A stretch of DNA of 64,000 nucleotides from Gammaproteobacteria bacterium (GCA_018819175.1 JAHJQQ010000052.1:124001-188000); one strand, 5' to 3'; shown: positions 51,033 to 60,052, counted from the first letter of the stretch. Notes: generated from the sequence alone by a model not told the origin. Numbers and translations are program-made.

Positions 51033-51604
51033 ATGGATCGCGCAGCACCCTGCCACTGCTGCTGGTCGCGGCTGCGGCCCTGCTGAGCTGGTGGCTGTAT
51101 CAACAGGTACAGCAGGACCGTCCGCGTAACGACGGCAGCCAGCGCCATGATCCGGATGCCTTCATCGATGACGTTGACCTGAGCAATCTGGATGCCAGCG
51201 GTCAACTCACCAGTCGACTGTGGGCCAAACGTATGCAGCACTATCCCGACGACGACAGCACCACCCTCGATAAACCACGACTCGAAATGTATCGCCCCGC
51301 TGAACCGCCGTGGAATCTCCACGCGCAACAAGGTTGGATCAGCAGCGGCGGCGACGAAGTGCTGCTGGAAGGCGACGTCAAAATCCGCCGCGATGGTAAG
51401 GCAGGAATACACCCTGTCGACATCGAAACCGGCAAACTATTGATTTTCCCCGAGCGTGATTACGCCGAGACGGATGTCGCGATCACCTATCGCAGCACAG
51501 GGCTGGAAGTGCATTCGATCGGAATGCGTGCGTACCTGGAGAAAGGACAGGTAGAATTGCTGAATCAGGTCCGTGCGGTCCATCAACCTCAAGGAAAACC
51601 CTAA
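51029..51604 (+). CDS. lptC: LPS export ABC transporter periplasmic protein LptC
   Basis: A 191-residue bitopic protein: N-terminal membrane helix (about 8-27, LPLLLVAAAALLSWWLYQQV) and a periplasmic beta-jellyroll OstA-like domain. It links the LptBFG transporter to the LptA bridge. A TTG at 51029 overlapping the kdsC stop is the only good in-frame start, with GGAAAG about 9 nt upstream. Confidence 0.92.
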   Translation: MNGSRSTLPLLLVAAAALLSWWLYQQVQQDRPRNDGSQRHDPDAFIDDVDLSNLDASGQLTSRLWAKRMQHYPDDDSTTLDKPRLEMYRPAEPPWNLHAQQGWISSGGDEVLLEGDVKIRRDGKAGIHPVDIETGKLLIFPERDYAETDVAITYRSTGLEVHSIGMRAYLEKGQVELLNQVRAVHQPQGKP

Positions 51605-51608
51605 CACC

Positions 51609-52106
51609 ATGCGCAACGTCATTTCGCTTCTGCTCTGTCTAAGCATTACCGGCCTGCCGAATCTGGCCGCGGCGCTGAGCAGCGACCGCAATCAACCGAT
51701 GAACATTGAGGCCGACCGCGCCAACATCGACGACAAACGTGGCATCAGCGTCTACCAGGGCAACGTCAAGATCACCCAGGGTTCGTTGTTACTGACCGCC
51801 GATGAACTGACCGTGACCACCAGGAACGGCGATATCATCAACGCTGTCGCCACCGGACAACCCGCAACCTATCGGCAACAACCGGACAATAAACCGCAGG
51901 CGATAGACGCCGAGGCGTTGCGCATCGAGTATCTCGCCGACCAGCAAAAAGTCATACTGTTGCAGAAGGCCAAGGTGCAACAGGGCGGCGACACCTTCCG
52001 CAGCGACCGGATTCACTACGATATTGCCCAGGACAAGGTCAATGCCGGTGACGGTTCATCCGGGGATCGCGTGCGGATTACGATTCAACCAAAAGAAACA
52101 CAGTAA
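51609..52106 (+). CDS. lptA: LPS transport periplasmic protein LptA
   Basis: A 165-residue periplasmic protein. Signal peptide (MRNVISLLLCLSITGLPNLA) then an OstA/LptA beta-jellyroll (QPMNIEADRANIDDKRGISVYQGNVKITQGSLLLTADEL-type). It polymerises into the bridge that carries LPS across the periplasm. ATG 51609 is chosen because it gives a normal signal peptide. Followed by 79 bp holding the heptamer repeat. Confidence 0.94.
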   Translation: MRNVISLLLCLSITGLPNLAAALSSDRNQPMNIEADRANIDDKRGISVYQGNVKITQGSLLLTADELTVTTRNGDIINAVATGQPATYRQQPDNKPQAIDAEALRIEYLADQQKVILLQKAKVQQGGDTFRSDRIHYDIAQDKVNAGDGSSGDRVRITIQPKETQ

Positions 52107-52153
52107 CCAGGTACTGGGAATGAGGGCAGAGGACAAACCCGACGCCAATCCAA

Positions 52154-52178
52154 AACCTAGAACCTAGAACCTAGAACC
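52154..52178. repeat. CCTAGAA heptamer repeat upstream of lptB
   Basis: Three CCTAGAA units plus a partial one (CCTGATTCT) end directly at the lptB ATG at 52186. Unit and junction match the 17-unit array before hisG. As there, no Shine-Dalgarno sits at normal distance. Confidence 0.85.
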
Positions 52179-52185
52179 TGATTCT

Positions 52186-52911
52186 ATGCCCCAACTCACC
52201 GCAACCAACCTGATCAAGCGCTACCAGACGCGCGCCGTTGTCAATGACATCTCGGTGCAGGTAGCCGGTGGTGAAGTCGTCGGCCTGCTCGGACCGAATG
52301 GCGCCGGCAAGACCACCTGCTTCTATATGATTGTCGGCCTGGTCGGCTGCGACGGCGGCAGTATTCATCTCGATGACCGCAACCTTACCCGCCTGCCTAT
52401 GCATGCGCGGGCACGCGCCGGTCTCGGCTATCTGCCACAAGAGGCCTCGGTGTTCCGCAAACTGAGCGTGCGCGACAATCTCATGGGCATACTCGAAACC
52501 CGCCCCGACCTGAATCGGCAGTCCCGCCAACGCTTGTTAGACGATTTATTACACGAACTGCATATCAGTCACCTGACCGAGCAGCTGGGTATCAGTCTCT
52601 CCGGTGGTGAGCGCCGCCGCGTCGAGATTGCACGCGCACTCGCGACCGAACCGCAGTTTATTTTGCTGGATGAGCCCTTCGCCGGCGTAGACCCCATCTC
52701 TGTGGTCGATATCCAGCGTATAGTCCAGCATCTGACGGACCGCGGCATCGGAGTATTGATCACCGATCACAACGTACGTGAGACACTGGGTATCTGCGAA
52801 CGCGCCTACATCCTCAGCGAAGGCCAGGTCATCGCCGCTGGCGCACCAGCAGAACTACTTGAGAATCAACAGGTACGTCAGGTTTACCTGGGCGAGGATT
52901 TCCGTTTGTGA
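52186..52911 (+). CDS. lptB: LPS export ABC transporter ATP-binding protein LptB
   Basis: A 241-residue ATPase that powers LPS extraction. Walker A GPNGAGKTT, Q loop YLPQEASVFRKLSV, signature LSGGERRRVEIARA, Walker B FILLDEPFAGVDPISV, switch His in ITDHNVRETLGI. The GIGVLITDHNVRE ending and length match E. coli LptB. Part of kdsC-lptC-lptA-lptB-rpoN. Confidence 0.97.
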   Translation: MPQLTATNLIKRYQTRAVVNDISVQVAGGEVVGLLGPNGAGKTTCFYMIVGLVGCDGGSIHLDDRNLTRLPMHARARAGLGYLPQEASVFRKLSVRDNLMGILETRPDLNRQSRQRLLDDLLHELHISHLTEQLGISLSGGERRRVEIARALATEPQFILLDEPFAGVDPISVVDIQRIVQHLTDRGIGVLITDHNVRETLGICERAYILSEGQVIAAGAPAELLENQQVRQVYLGEDFRL

Positions 52912-52929
52912 GAAATCCCCTGGAAGTAC

Positions 52930-52945
52930 TGGCACAAATAATGCT
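52930..52945 (+). promoter_or_regulatory. Sigma-54-like promoter upstream of rpoN
   Basis: TGGCAC (52930-52935), five bases, then ATGCT (52941-52945). GG and GC are 10 nt apart as required; one mismatch (A for T) in the -12 element. Start expected near 52956, 43 nt before the rpoN ATG. It would let RpoN regulate its own gene. Confidence 0.55.
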
Positions 52946-52998
52946 TATTGGGTTAAATTAGAGCTCGGATCAGCCTTTCTCCTCCTCGCAGATATTTG

Positions 52999-54483
52999 AT
53001 GAAACAATCCATTCAACTACGTCTCGGCCAACACCTGACCATGACGCCACAATTGCAGCAGGCCATACGCCTGTTGCAACTGTCGACGCTGGAACTGCAG
53101 ATGGAGATCCAGACCGTTCTGGACTCCAATCTGATGCTGGAAACGGCGGATAGCGACAGTCCGGAAGAAGCACAGGCCGGCGCAGAAGCCTCGGAGCGCA
53201 ACGAAGAAAGCGCGGATAGCGTCAACGTACCCGAACATGAACCCGAAGCCGACTTTTCCAGCCCGGAGAAGATTCCCGATGAGCTGGCCGTCGATAGCGA
53301 CTGGGACGCCATCTACGATTCCGGCGTGACCAATTTCAGCGCACCCGGCGGTGATGACAACCGGGACTTCTTCGAAACCCATAATGCCGGTGGCGAGACG
53401 CTGTACGAACACCTGATGTGGCAGATGGAGATGACTCCCTTCAGCCCTACTGATCAGGAGATCGCCGCCACCATCATCGACTCCATCAACGATGACGGCT
53501 ATCTCGGCACCACCTTGGAAGAGATTCATGAAGGCTTGCTGGCCGAAAACCCCGAGATCGAACTCGATGAAGTAGCCGCGGTATTACACCGTATCCAACA
53601 CTTCGATCCCATCGGCGTCGGCGCACGCAACCTCGGCGAATGCCTGGAGATCCAGCTCAAACAGCTGCCACCGGAAACGCCCTGGCTGAACGAAACCCTG
53701 AAGCTGGTCACCCAACACCTGGACCTGCTGGGCGCACGCGACTTCAGCCAGATCATGCGCCGCATGAAACTGGACGAGACCGACCTGCAATCGCTCATCA
53801 CGCTGATTCAGTCGCTGAACCCGCGACCCGGATCGCAGATCGCCGGCGCACCACCGCAATACATCGTACCGGACGTCTTCGTCACCAAACGCAATGACCG
53901 CTGGCACGTCTCGCTGAATGCGGAAGCCGCGCCCAAGCTGCGCATCAACTCGCAATATGCCAACATGGTGAAACGGGCCGATAACAGCGACGACAACAAC
54001 TACCTGCGCAACCATTTGCAAGAGGCACGCTGGTTCCTGAAGAGCCTGCAGAGCCGCAACGAAACCCTGCTCAAAGTCGCCAATTGCATCGTCGACCGTC
54101 AGCGCGGATTCTTCGATTATGGCGATGAGGCCATGAAACCCCTGGTGCTGCGCGATGTGGCTGAAGCCGTGGAAATGCACGAATCCACCATTTCGCGCGT
54201 AACTACCCAGAAATACATGCATACCCCGCGCGGCATTTTCGAATTCAAATATTTCTTCTCCAGTCATGTCGGCACCTCCGATGGCGGCGAATGTTCGGCC
54301 ACGGCAATCCGGGCTATGATTAAAAAGCTGGTCTCGGAAGAGCCACCGACCAAACCGCTCAGTGACAGTAAAATCGCGGAATTGCTGGATAACGAAGGCA
54401 TCAACGTTGCGCGCCGTACCATTGCGAAATACCGCGAAGCGCTTGCCATCCCGCCCTCTAATGAACGTAAACGCCTGGTCTGA
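52999..54483 (+). CDS. rpoN: RNA polymerase sigma-54 factor
   Basis: A 494-residue sigma-54. Region I is Gln/Leu-rich (QSIQLRLGQHLTMTPQLQQA), region II acidic (about 50-110), then the core-binding domain and the C-terminal DNA-binding domain with the RpoN box ARRTIAKYRE. It needs NtrC-type ATPase activators. Start ATG 52999, one codon after a TTG. The rpoN-hpf-ptsN-rapZ order is classic; hprK is inserted here. Confidence 0.98.
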   Translation: MKQSIQLRLGQHLTMTPQLQQAIRLLQLSTLELQMEIQTVLDSNLMLETADSDSPEEAQAGAEASERNEESADSVNVPEHEPEADFSSPEKIPDELAVDSDWDAIYDSGVTNFSAPGGDDNRDFFETHNAGGETLYEHLMWQMEMTPFSPTDQEIAATIIDSINDDGYLGTTLEEIHEGLLAENPEIELDEVAAVLHRIQHFDPIGVGARNLGECLEIQLKQLPPETPWLNETLKLVTQHLDLLGARDFSQIMRRMKLDETDLQSLITLIQSLNPRPGSQIAGAPPQYIVPDVFVTKRNDRWHVSLNAEAAPKLRINSQYANMVKRADNSDDNNYLRNHLQEARWFLKSLQSRNETLLKVANCIVDRQRGFFDYGDEAMKPLVLRDVAEAVEMHESTISRVTTQKYMHTPRGIFEFKYFFSSHVGTSDGGECSATAIRAMIKKLVSEEPPTKPLSDSKIAELLDNEGINVARRTIAKYREALAIPPSNERKRLV

Positions 54484-54509
54484 TCAGGCCATCATGTAGG
54501 AGTAGTACC

Positions 54510-54836
54510 ATGCAGATAATCCTCTCAGGACACCACGTCGACATTACCGAACCGTTGCGTCAGTACGTCAGCTCCAAAATGGAGCGGCTGGAACGACACT
54601 TCGATAGCGTAACCGACATACACGTGGTGCTGAGTGTGGAAAAACTGCGGCAGAAGGCCGAAGCCACCTTGCATCTCTCGGGCAACAACCTGTTCGCCGA
54701 TGCCACTGAGGAAGATATGTACGCCGCCATCGACTCGCTGGTCGACAAGCTCGACCGCCAGGTGAAGAAACACAAGGAAAAAGTTACCGATCACCATCGC
54801 AGCGAAGGCTCGATCAAGACCCACGAAGCCCCGTAA
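54510..54836 (+). CDS. hpf: Ribosome hibernation promoting factor HPF (short)
   Basis: A 108-residue protein of the short HPF/YhbH type with the fold ILSGHHVDITEPLRQYVSSKMERLERHFD and SGNNLFADATEEDMYAAIDSLVDKLDRQVKKHKEK. It binds the decoding centre and favours 100S ribosome dimers in stationary phase. AGGAG lies 7 nt before the ATG. Confidence 0.95.
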   Translation: MQIILSGHHVDITEPLRQYVSSKMERLERHFDSVTDIHVVLSVEKLRQKAEATLHLSGNNLFADATEEDMYAAIDSLVDKLDRQVKKHKEKVTDHHRSEGSIKTHEAP

Positions 54837-54874
54837 TCGGACACCGTTGCAATCAGGGAACAGTTCGCGACAAC

Positions 54875-55345
54875 ATGCATATCACCCGTCTTATCAGCCC
54901 GGAATCCGTGTCCTGCTGTCAGGAGACGACCAGTAAGAAGCGGGCACTGGAACAACTCAGTCAGCTGCTTTCCCAGCGCACTCCGAGCATCACGGCCGAG
55001 GAGATTTTCGATTGCCTCGTCGGCCGTGAACGCCTCGGCAGTACCGGCCTGGGACATGGCGTTGGCATCCCTCACGGCCGTATGGCTGGACTGGAAACAC
55101 CACTGGCAGCCTGCCTCACACTCGACGCAGGCGTCGATTTCGATGCCATAGATCGCAAACCGGTGGATCTGCTGGTCGCCTTGCTGGTCCCGGAAGAAGC
55201 CACCGACGAACATTTGCAACTGCTGGCCCAGCTGGCAAGCATGTTCAGTGATAATGACTTCACGCAGAAATTGCGTGAAGCCCGCACCAGCCAGGAACTC
55301 TACCGGCTGCTGCAAGACTGGGAAGCAAAACACGCCAACGCATGA
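54875..55345 (+). CDS. ptsN: PTS IIA-like nitrogen-regulatory protein (EIIA-Ntr)
   Basis: A 156-residue EIIA of the fructose/Ntr type; phosphoryl-accepting His67 lies in GHGVGIPHGRM. EIIA-Ntr is a regulator, not a sugar carrier; in other bacteria it controls K+ channels, sensor kinases and nitrogen-linked genes by its phosphorylation state. The hprK ATG overlaps its stop (ATGA). Confidence 0.95.
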   Translation: MHITRLISPESVSCCQETTSKKRALEQLSQLLSQRTPSITAEEIFDCLVGRERLGSTGLGHGVGIPHGRMAGLETPLAACLTLDAGVDFDAIDRKPVDLLVALLVPEEATDEHLQLLAQLASMFSDNDFTQKLREARTSQELYRLLQDWEAKHANA

Positions 55346-56289
55346 CCACACCGCTGACTGTCGCCACCCTGTTCGACACACTGCAGGCCAAACTGGCCCT
55401 GAGCTGGGTGGCGGGGCAGAACGGCCGGCATCGCACTATCCGCTACGAACCAGGCGATGACCGCACCAACATCTCACTGGTCGGACACCTGAACTTTATC
55501 CATCCACACCGCATTCAGTTGATCGGCGAAACCGAACACGGTTACCTCACCGGACTGCGAAAAAATTCTCGCAAAGATGCGATTAATCAGCTGCTCAATG
55601 ACGACTCGGATCTGATTATCGTCTGCGACAACCTGGCACCGCCTGATGAGCTGCGCCAGCGTGCGGATGCCTTGCCGATGCCGGTACTGAGCTCACCGCT
55701 GCCCAGCCAGGAAATCATCAGTCACCTGCAGTATTTCTACGGCGCCATGTTCGCGCAACGCACGACGCTGCATGGCGTGTTCATGGAGGTCATGGGCATC
55801 GGTGTCCTGATCACCGGCGATCCCAGTGTGGGTAAAAGCGAGCTGGCACTGGAACTGGTCAGCCGCGGGCATCGACTGATCGCCGACGATATTCCGGAAT
55901 TCGCCCGTGTCGCACCAGATGTACTCAGCGGCTCGTGCCCGGAACTGCTGCGCGACTTCCTCGAGGTCCGCGGCCTGGGTATCCTGAATGTCCGCGCCAT
56001 GTTCGGTGACAGTGCCATCAAGCAGCGCAAGTATCTGCGGCTGGTGATTCATCTGGATAAAATGAGCGAAGAACAGATCCGTGGCATCGATCGCCTGCGT
56101 GGCAGCCAGCGCACGCGAGAGATTCTGAGCATCCATGTGCCGGAGATTACCCTGCCTGTCGCGCCCGGGCGCAATCTGGCGGTCATGGTCGAGGCAGCTG
56201 CACGTACTCACATCCTGGCCATGAAAGGGTATGATGCCAGTCAGGTGTTTATTGAACGCCAACAAAAACAAATCGAACAGAACACATGA
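55342..56289 (+). CDS. hprK: HPr kinase/phosphorylase
   Basis: A 315-residue bifunctional enzyme that phosphorylates and dephosphorylates HPr on Ser46. N-terminal domain (1-130), Walker A GDPSVGKSELALELV, HRLIADD, the HprK signature LNVRAMFGDSAIK region (VRGLGILNVRAMFGDSAI), and a C-terminal conserved Arg region. Overlaps ptsN and rapZ by four bases each. Found in low-GC Gram-positives and in some alpha-, beta- and gammaproteobacteria; the HPr here keeps Ser46, so the system looks complete. Confidence 0.96.
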   Translation: MTTPLTVATLFDTLQAKLALSWVAGQNGRHRTIRYEPGDDRTNISLVGHLNFIHPHRIQLIGETEHGYLTGLRKNSRKDAINQLLNDDSDLIIVCDNLAPPDELRQRADALPMPVLSSPLPSQEIISHLQYFYGAMFAQRTTLHGVFMEVMGIGVLITGDPSVGKSELALELVSRGHRLIADDIPEFARVAPDVLSGSCPELLRDFLEVRGLGILNVRAMFGDSAIKQRKYLRLVIHLDKMSEEQIRGIDRLRGSQRTREILSIHVPEITLPVAPGRNLAVMVEAAARTHILAMKGYDASQVFIERQQKQIEQNT

Positions 56290-57143
56290 AATTGGTCATC
56301 GTCAGCGGCATGTCGGGTTCCGGCAAGAGTGTGGCCCTGCACACACTTGAGGACCTGGACTATTACTGTATCGACAACCTCCCGGTCGGACTGCTGGAGC
56401 CCTTTGCCCAACAGTTGTTGAACAATCCGCAGCCCGATCAAAAAAATTCCGCCGTCGGCATTGATGCCCGCAATCAATCCGAAGACCTGTTGAATTTCCC
56501 GCAAACGCTCAAACGTCTGCGCGATCAAGGCATCCACAGCGAAATACTTTTTCTCCAGGCCGACGATGAAACCCTGCTGAAACGTTTCAGCGAGACCCGT
56601 CGCAAGCATCCGCTGAGCAAAAGCAAGCTCAGTCTGACTGACGCCATCCAACAGGAACGCGCGCTGCTGCAGCCGATATCGGCCAATGCCTCCCTGCATA
56701 TCGATACCACCCACACCAACGTGCATCAGCTACGTGATTTGGTACTGGAGCGGATCGGCGCCAAGTCCGAAGGCAACCTGTCCCTGCTGTTCAAATCCTT
56801 CGGCTTCAAAAACGGTTCGCCCAAGGACGCCGACTTCGTTTTCGATCTGCGCTGTCTGCCCAACCCACATTGGGACACTCGCCTGCGCCCACAGACCGGT
56901 CTGGATAAGGATGTGGTGGAGTATCTGGACAGCCAACCGCTGGTGGATGAAATGTTTGTCACCCTGCGTAGCTTTCTGGAAACCTGGATACCCCACTTTC
57001 AGGCCGAGAACCGGAGCTATCTGACCATCGCGTTGGGCTGCACCGGCGGTAAACATCGTTCGGTCTACCTGGCACAACGCCTGAGCGAATACTTCAAACC
57101 GCTCCACCCTTCCGTGCTGGTCCGGCACCGGGATCTGCCATGA
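56286..57143 (+). CDS. rapZ: RNase adapter protein RapZ
   Basis: A 285-residue protein with Walker A GMSGSGKSVAL (about 8-18), Walker B-like DDETLLKRF region and a C-terminal domain (GCTGGKHRSVYLAQRLSEYF). In E. coli it binds GlcN6P and guides RNase E to the GlmZ sRNA, controlling cell-wall precursor supply. Overlaps hprK (ATGA) and the next EIIA gene (ATGA). Confidence 0.96.
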   Translation: MKLVIVSGMSGSGKSVALHTLEDLDYYCIDNLPVGLLEPFAQQLLNNPQPDQKNSAVGIDARNQSEDLLNFPQTLKRLRDQGIHSEILFLQADDETLLKRFSETRRKHPLSKSKLSLTDAIQQERALLQPISANASLHIDTTHTNVHQLRDLVLERIGAKSEGNLSLLFKSFGFKNGSPKDADFVFDLRCLPNPHWDTRLRPQTGLDKDVVEYLDSQPLVDEMFVTLRSFLETWIPHFQAENRSYLTIALGCTGGKHRSVYLAQRLSEYFKPLHPSVLVRHRDLP

Positions 57144-57541
57144 CCGTCGGCCTGCTGATCGTCAGTCACGGTAAGCTGGGCGATTACCTGCTCGAAACCG
57201 CCACTCAAATGCTCGGCGTCTGCCCCCTGGCAACCGACGTACTGCCGGTCTCCTTCGATTGCGATCCCGACGTCATGCAACAGCAGGCCATCGCAAAGAT
57301 CGAAGCACTCAATGAGGGCCACGGCGTACTGATTCTCAGCGACATGTACGGCTCGACACCCAGCAACATCGTTAATCGGCTCATAGGCCAGCACGAAGTA
57401 CAGATTGTCACCGGCGTTAATCTGCCCATGCTGATCCGGGTTTTGAACTATCCCCGCCTGAGCCTGGATGAACTCGCCCACAAGGCACTGACAGGCGGGC
57501 GCGACGGCGTCGTGCAGTCCAAGCCCACATATGGAAACTGA
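57140..57541 (+). CDS. PTS EIIA component, mannose family
   Basis: A 133-residue EIIA-Man-type domain with phospho-His10 in LLIVSHGKLG, ILSDMYGSTPSNI and VTGVNLPML. There is no EIIB, EIIC or EIID in the window, so it is probably regulatory. Overlaps rapZ by four bases; HPr follows after one base. Confidence 0.93.
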   Translation: MTVGLLIVSHGKLGDYLLETATQMLGVCPLATDVLPVSFDCDPDVMQQQAIAKIEALNEGHGVLILSDMYGSTPSNIVNRLIGQHEVQIVTGVNLPMLIRVLNYPRLSLDELAHKALTGGRDGVVQSKPTYGN

Positions 57542-57542
57542 T

Positions 57543-57812
57543 ATGCAGCAGAAAGACATTACCATCATCAACAAACTTGGATTGCACGCGCGTGCGGCGG
57601 CGAAATTCGTCACCCTGGCCTCGCAATTCGAAAGCAGGGTCGAGGTTGCCCGTAATCAGCAGAAGGTGAATGGTAAAAGCATTATGGGCGTAATGATGCT
57701 GGCTGCCTCCAAGGGCACCACGTTGACCATTTACACCGATGGGCCGGATGAAGACGCGGCATTGCAACAAATTGAGGCCCTGATTGTGGACCGTTTTCAG
57801 GAAGGCGAATAA
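57543..57812 (+). CDS. ptsH: Phosphocarrier protein HPr (NPr)
   Basis: An 89-residue HPr. With the ATG at 57543 the phospho-His is exactly His15 (LGLHARAAAKF) and the regulatory serine exactly Ser46 (GKSIMGVMML), the site of HprK. GGAAA lies about 7 nt upstream. It links EI to the two EIIA proteins. Named NPr or PtsO in relatives; ptsH is used by analogy. Confidence 0.95.
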   Translation: MQQKDITIINKLGLHARAAAKFVTLASQFESRVEVARNQQKVNGKSIMGVMMLAASKGTTLTIYTDGPDEDAALQQIEALIVDRFQEGE

Positions 57813-57837
57813 GCCTGTTTGAATTGTTTAGCGTAGT

Positions 57838-57866
57838 AGCCCGGATGGAGCGCAGCGTAATCCGGG
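57838..57866. repeat. REP-like hairpin between HPr and EI genes
   Basis: AGCCCGGAT and ATCCGGG pair around GGAGCGCAGCGTA. The GTAGCCCGGATGGAGCGCAG style is a very widespread REP family. Confidence 0.75.
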
Positions 57867-57983
57867 ACTGTGGCGATACCGGGCCACATCGAGATCACTG
57901 AGCGGCTTATAAAACGCGACGCCGAGGGGGCGTCCACAACCACAGACGGCAGACAACTGCCGCAACGAGGATAGAGCACAACC

Positions 57984-59723
57984 ATGAGTGTGCAGCTCAC
58001 AGGTATCGGCGTATCCCGCGGCATTGCCATCGGCAAGGCCCATATCCTTCAGCGCGGCGACCTGGAGGTATTGGAATATTCCATACCCGCACACCTGATC
58101 GACGATGAAATCCAACGCTTCCGCCGTGCCCTGGAAATCGCCCGCGGCCAGCTGAGCGCCATCCGCAGCCGCATCCCTCCTAACACTCGCGCCGACATTG
58201 TCGAGTTCATCGATGCGCACATTCTGATGCTCGAAGACTCGACACTGACCGTCGCCCCCGAACATCTGATCGTCCACCATCAATGCAATGCGGAATGGGC
58301 GCTCAAGCTGCAACGCGACGCCCTGGTATCCGTGTTCGAGGCCATGGATGACGCCTACCTGCGCATGCGCAAGGACGACATCGACCATGTGGTCACCCGC
58401 ATTCAGCGTACCCTGATCAATCAACATCACGAACCCGAGGATGGCGTTGACGCGCGCCTGTCCGACCATATCCTGCTGGCCGATGAACTGACACCCGCCG
58501 ACGCCGTGCTCATGCAGCATCAGGGCGTTGCGGCGTTTGTCACCGAATACGGTGGCCCGCTGTCACACACCGCCATCATTGCCCGCAGTCTGCGCATCCC
58601 GGCCATTGTCGGCGTACGCAATATCCGTCGCTTCCTGAAAGACGAAGAGCTGATTATTGTCGATGGTCAGCGCGGTGTGATCATTGCCGATGCCGACCAA
58701 CGCACTCTGGACTATTACCACGAGCTGGCGGAAAAGGAGCAGCGCCAACAGCGCGCGCTCAGAAAACTCAAGGGTGCCCCGGCCATCACCAGCGATGACC
58801 AGCTCATCGAACTGCAGGCGAATATCGAGCTGCTGGATGATGTCACCGCCGTACTCGCCTCCGGCGCCACCGGCGTCGGACTGTACCGCACCGAATTCCT
58901 CTACATGAACCGCGAGGACACCCCCGACGAAACCGAACAACTGAAATGCTATGCCGAGGTGATTAAAAAACTGCATGGCCTGCCATTGACCATCCGCACC
59001 CTCGACCTCGGCGCCGACAAAGAGGTCGACAGCGGCCACACCAGCGGCCGCATGGCGACCAATCCGGCCTTGGGATTGCGTGCCATTCGCCTCTGCCTGC
59101 GCAACCTCAGCCTGTTCCGCCCGCAACTGCGCGCCATCCTGCGCGCCTCGGCCCTGGGCCCGGTCAAACTCATGGTGCCGATGCTCTCCAACAGCCAGGA
59201 ACTCATGCAGGTGTTGGAGCTCATCACCGAAACCCGCCGGGATCTGGAACGCGACGGGCTGGCGTTCGATCCCGATATGCCGGTCGGCGGCATGATCGAA
59301 GTACCGGCCGCCGCGCTATCGGCAGACTTCTTCGCCGCACACCTGGATTTCCTGTCAATCGGTACCAACGACCTGATCCAATACACCCTGGCCATCGACC
59401 GTATCGATGACGAGGTCAATTATCTCTACGATCCTATGCACCCCGCCGTGTTGCAGCTGATCCATCGCGTAATCGTGGCCGGCGCCAATGCCGATATTCC
59501 GGTTTCGATGTGCGGCGAAATGGCCGGCGACCCGCAATATACCCGCCTGCTGCTCGGTCTCGGCCTGCGCAATTTCAGCATGCTGCCCAGCACCCTTCTG
59601 GAAGTGAAAAGCATCATCACCCGCAGCGACACCAAACGCCTGCGACCGCTCACCGAAGAACTGCTGCTGGAATACGAACCCACCCGTATCGGCAAGCTGC
59701 TTGAGCGTATTGCCACAATTTAA
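57984..59723 (+). CDS. ptsI: PTS enzyme I (phosphoenolpyruvate-protein phosphotransferase)
   Basis: A 579-residue enzyme I. The phospho-His195 lies in YGGPLSHTAIIARS; the PEP-binding barrel has GLYRTEFLYMNRED, the LDLGADKE motif, MVPMLSN and the Cys in PVSMCGEMAG. It lacks the N-terminal GAF domain of PtsP (748 aa), so it is the short EI type. It starts the phosphorelay to HPr. Preceded by a 171-bp gap with a REP hairpin, so it may have its own promoter. Confidence 0.96.
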   Translation: MSVQLTGIGVSRGIAIGKAHILQRGDLEVLEYSIPAHLIDDEIQRFRRALEIARGQLSAIRSRIPPNTRADIVEFIDAHILMLEDSTLTVAPEHLIVHHQCNAEWALKLQRDALVSVFEAMDDAYLRMRKDDIDHVVTRIQRTLINQHHEPEDGVDARLSDHILLADELTPADAVLMQHQGVAAFVTEYGGPLSHTAIIARSLRIPAIVGVRNIRRFLKDEELIIVDGQRGVIIADADQRTLDYYHELAEKEQRQQRALRKLKGAPAITSDDQLIELQANIELLDDVTAVLASGATGVGLYRTEFLYMNREDTPDETEQLKCYAEVIKKLHGLPLTIRTLDLGADKEVDSGHTSGRMATNPALGLRAIRLCLRNLSLFRPQLRAILRASALGPVKLMVPMLSNSQELMQVLELITETRRDLERDGLAFDPDMPVGGMIEVPAAALSADFFAAHLDFLSIGTNDLIQYTLAIDRIDDEVNYLYDPMHPAVLQLIHRVIVAGANADIPVSMCGEMAGDPQYTRLLLGLGLRNFSMLPSTLLEVKSIITRSDTKRLRPLTEELLLEYEPTRIGKLLERIATI

Positions 59724-60052
59724 AACCCTCTATTCGACATCGTCGCGATGAGTGCACCCGGAAGCCGCTGTGACAATGATGCGATCGAACGCTCGTCGGA
59801 CGCGGCCTTCGGCCTGAGTCCGACCTACGCAACTACACAAAACTAACGTAGGTCGGATTCAGCGACGTAGCCGCGCGTCCGACAAACCACCAAACGAAAC
59901 GCCATCATCCGAGCAACCCGACACAATCAATACGCAATTCCACCGCCGCCTTTTTAACGTGGTCGTGCTCCTGCTACACTGGGCGAAGTAGTCTGTGTCG
60001 ATATTAAAGATGCAGCGACGAAGCTTTCTTCACCCACGCCCGAGGGCGATGT
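59724..60052. other. Intergenic region before mgtE
   Basis: 329 bp. It holds the second 89-bp palindrome (59795-59883) and, after it, TTTAAC and TACACT about 17 nt apart near 59953-59980, a weak candidate promoter for mgtE. No Mg2+ riboswitch (M-box) was recognised by eye. Confidence 0.4.
59795..59883. repeat. 89-bp palindromic repeat, copy 2
   Basis: GTCGGACGCGGCCTTCGGCC at one end and GTAGCCGCGCGTCCGAC at the other; internal CCGACCTACG and CGTAGGTCGG. Same length and arrangement as 16042-16130. Confidence 0.8.

Noticed and set aside
60000..60052. Mg2+ riboswitch before mgtE
   Set aside because: The space after the 89-bp repeat is too short and no M-box-like conserved elements are visible.
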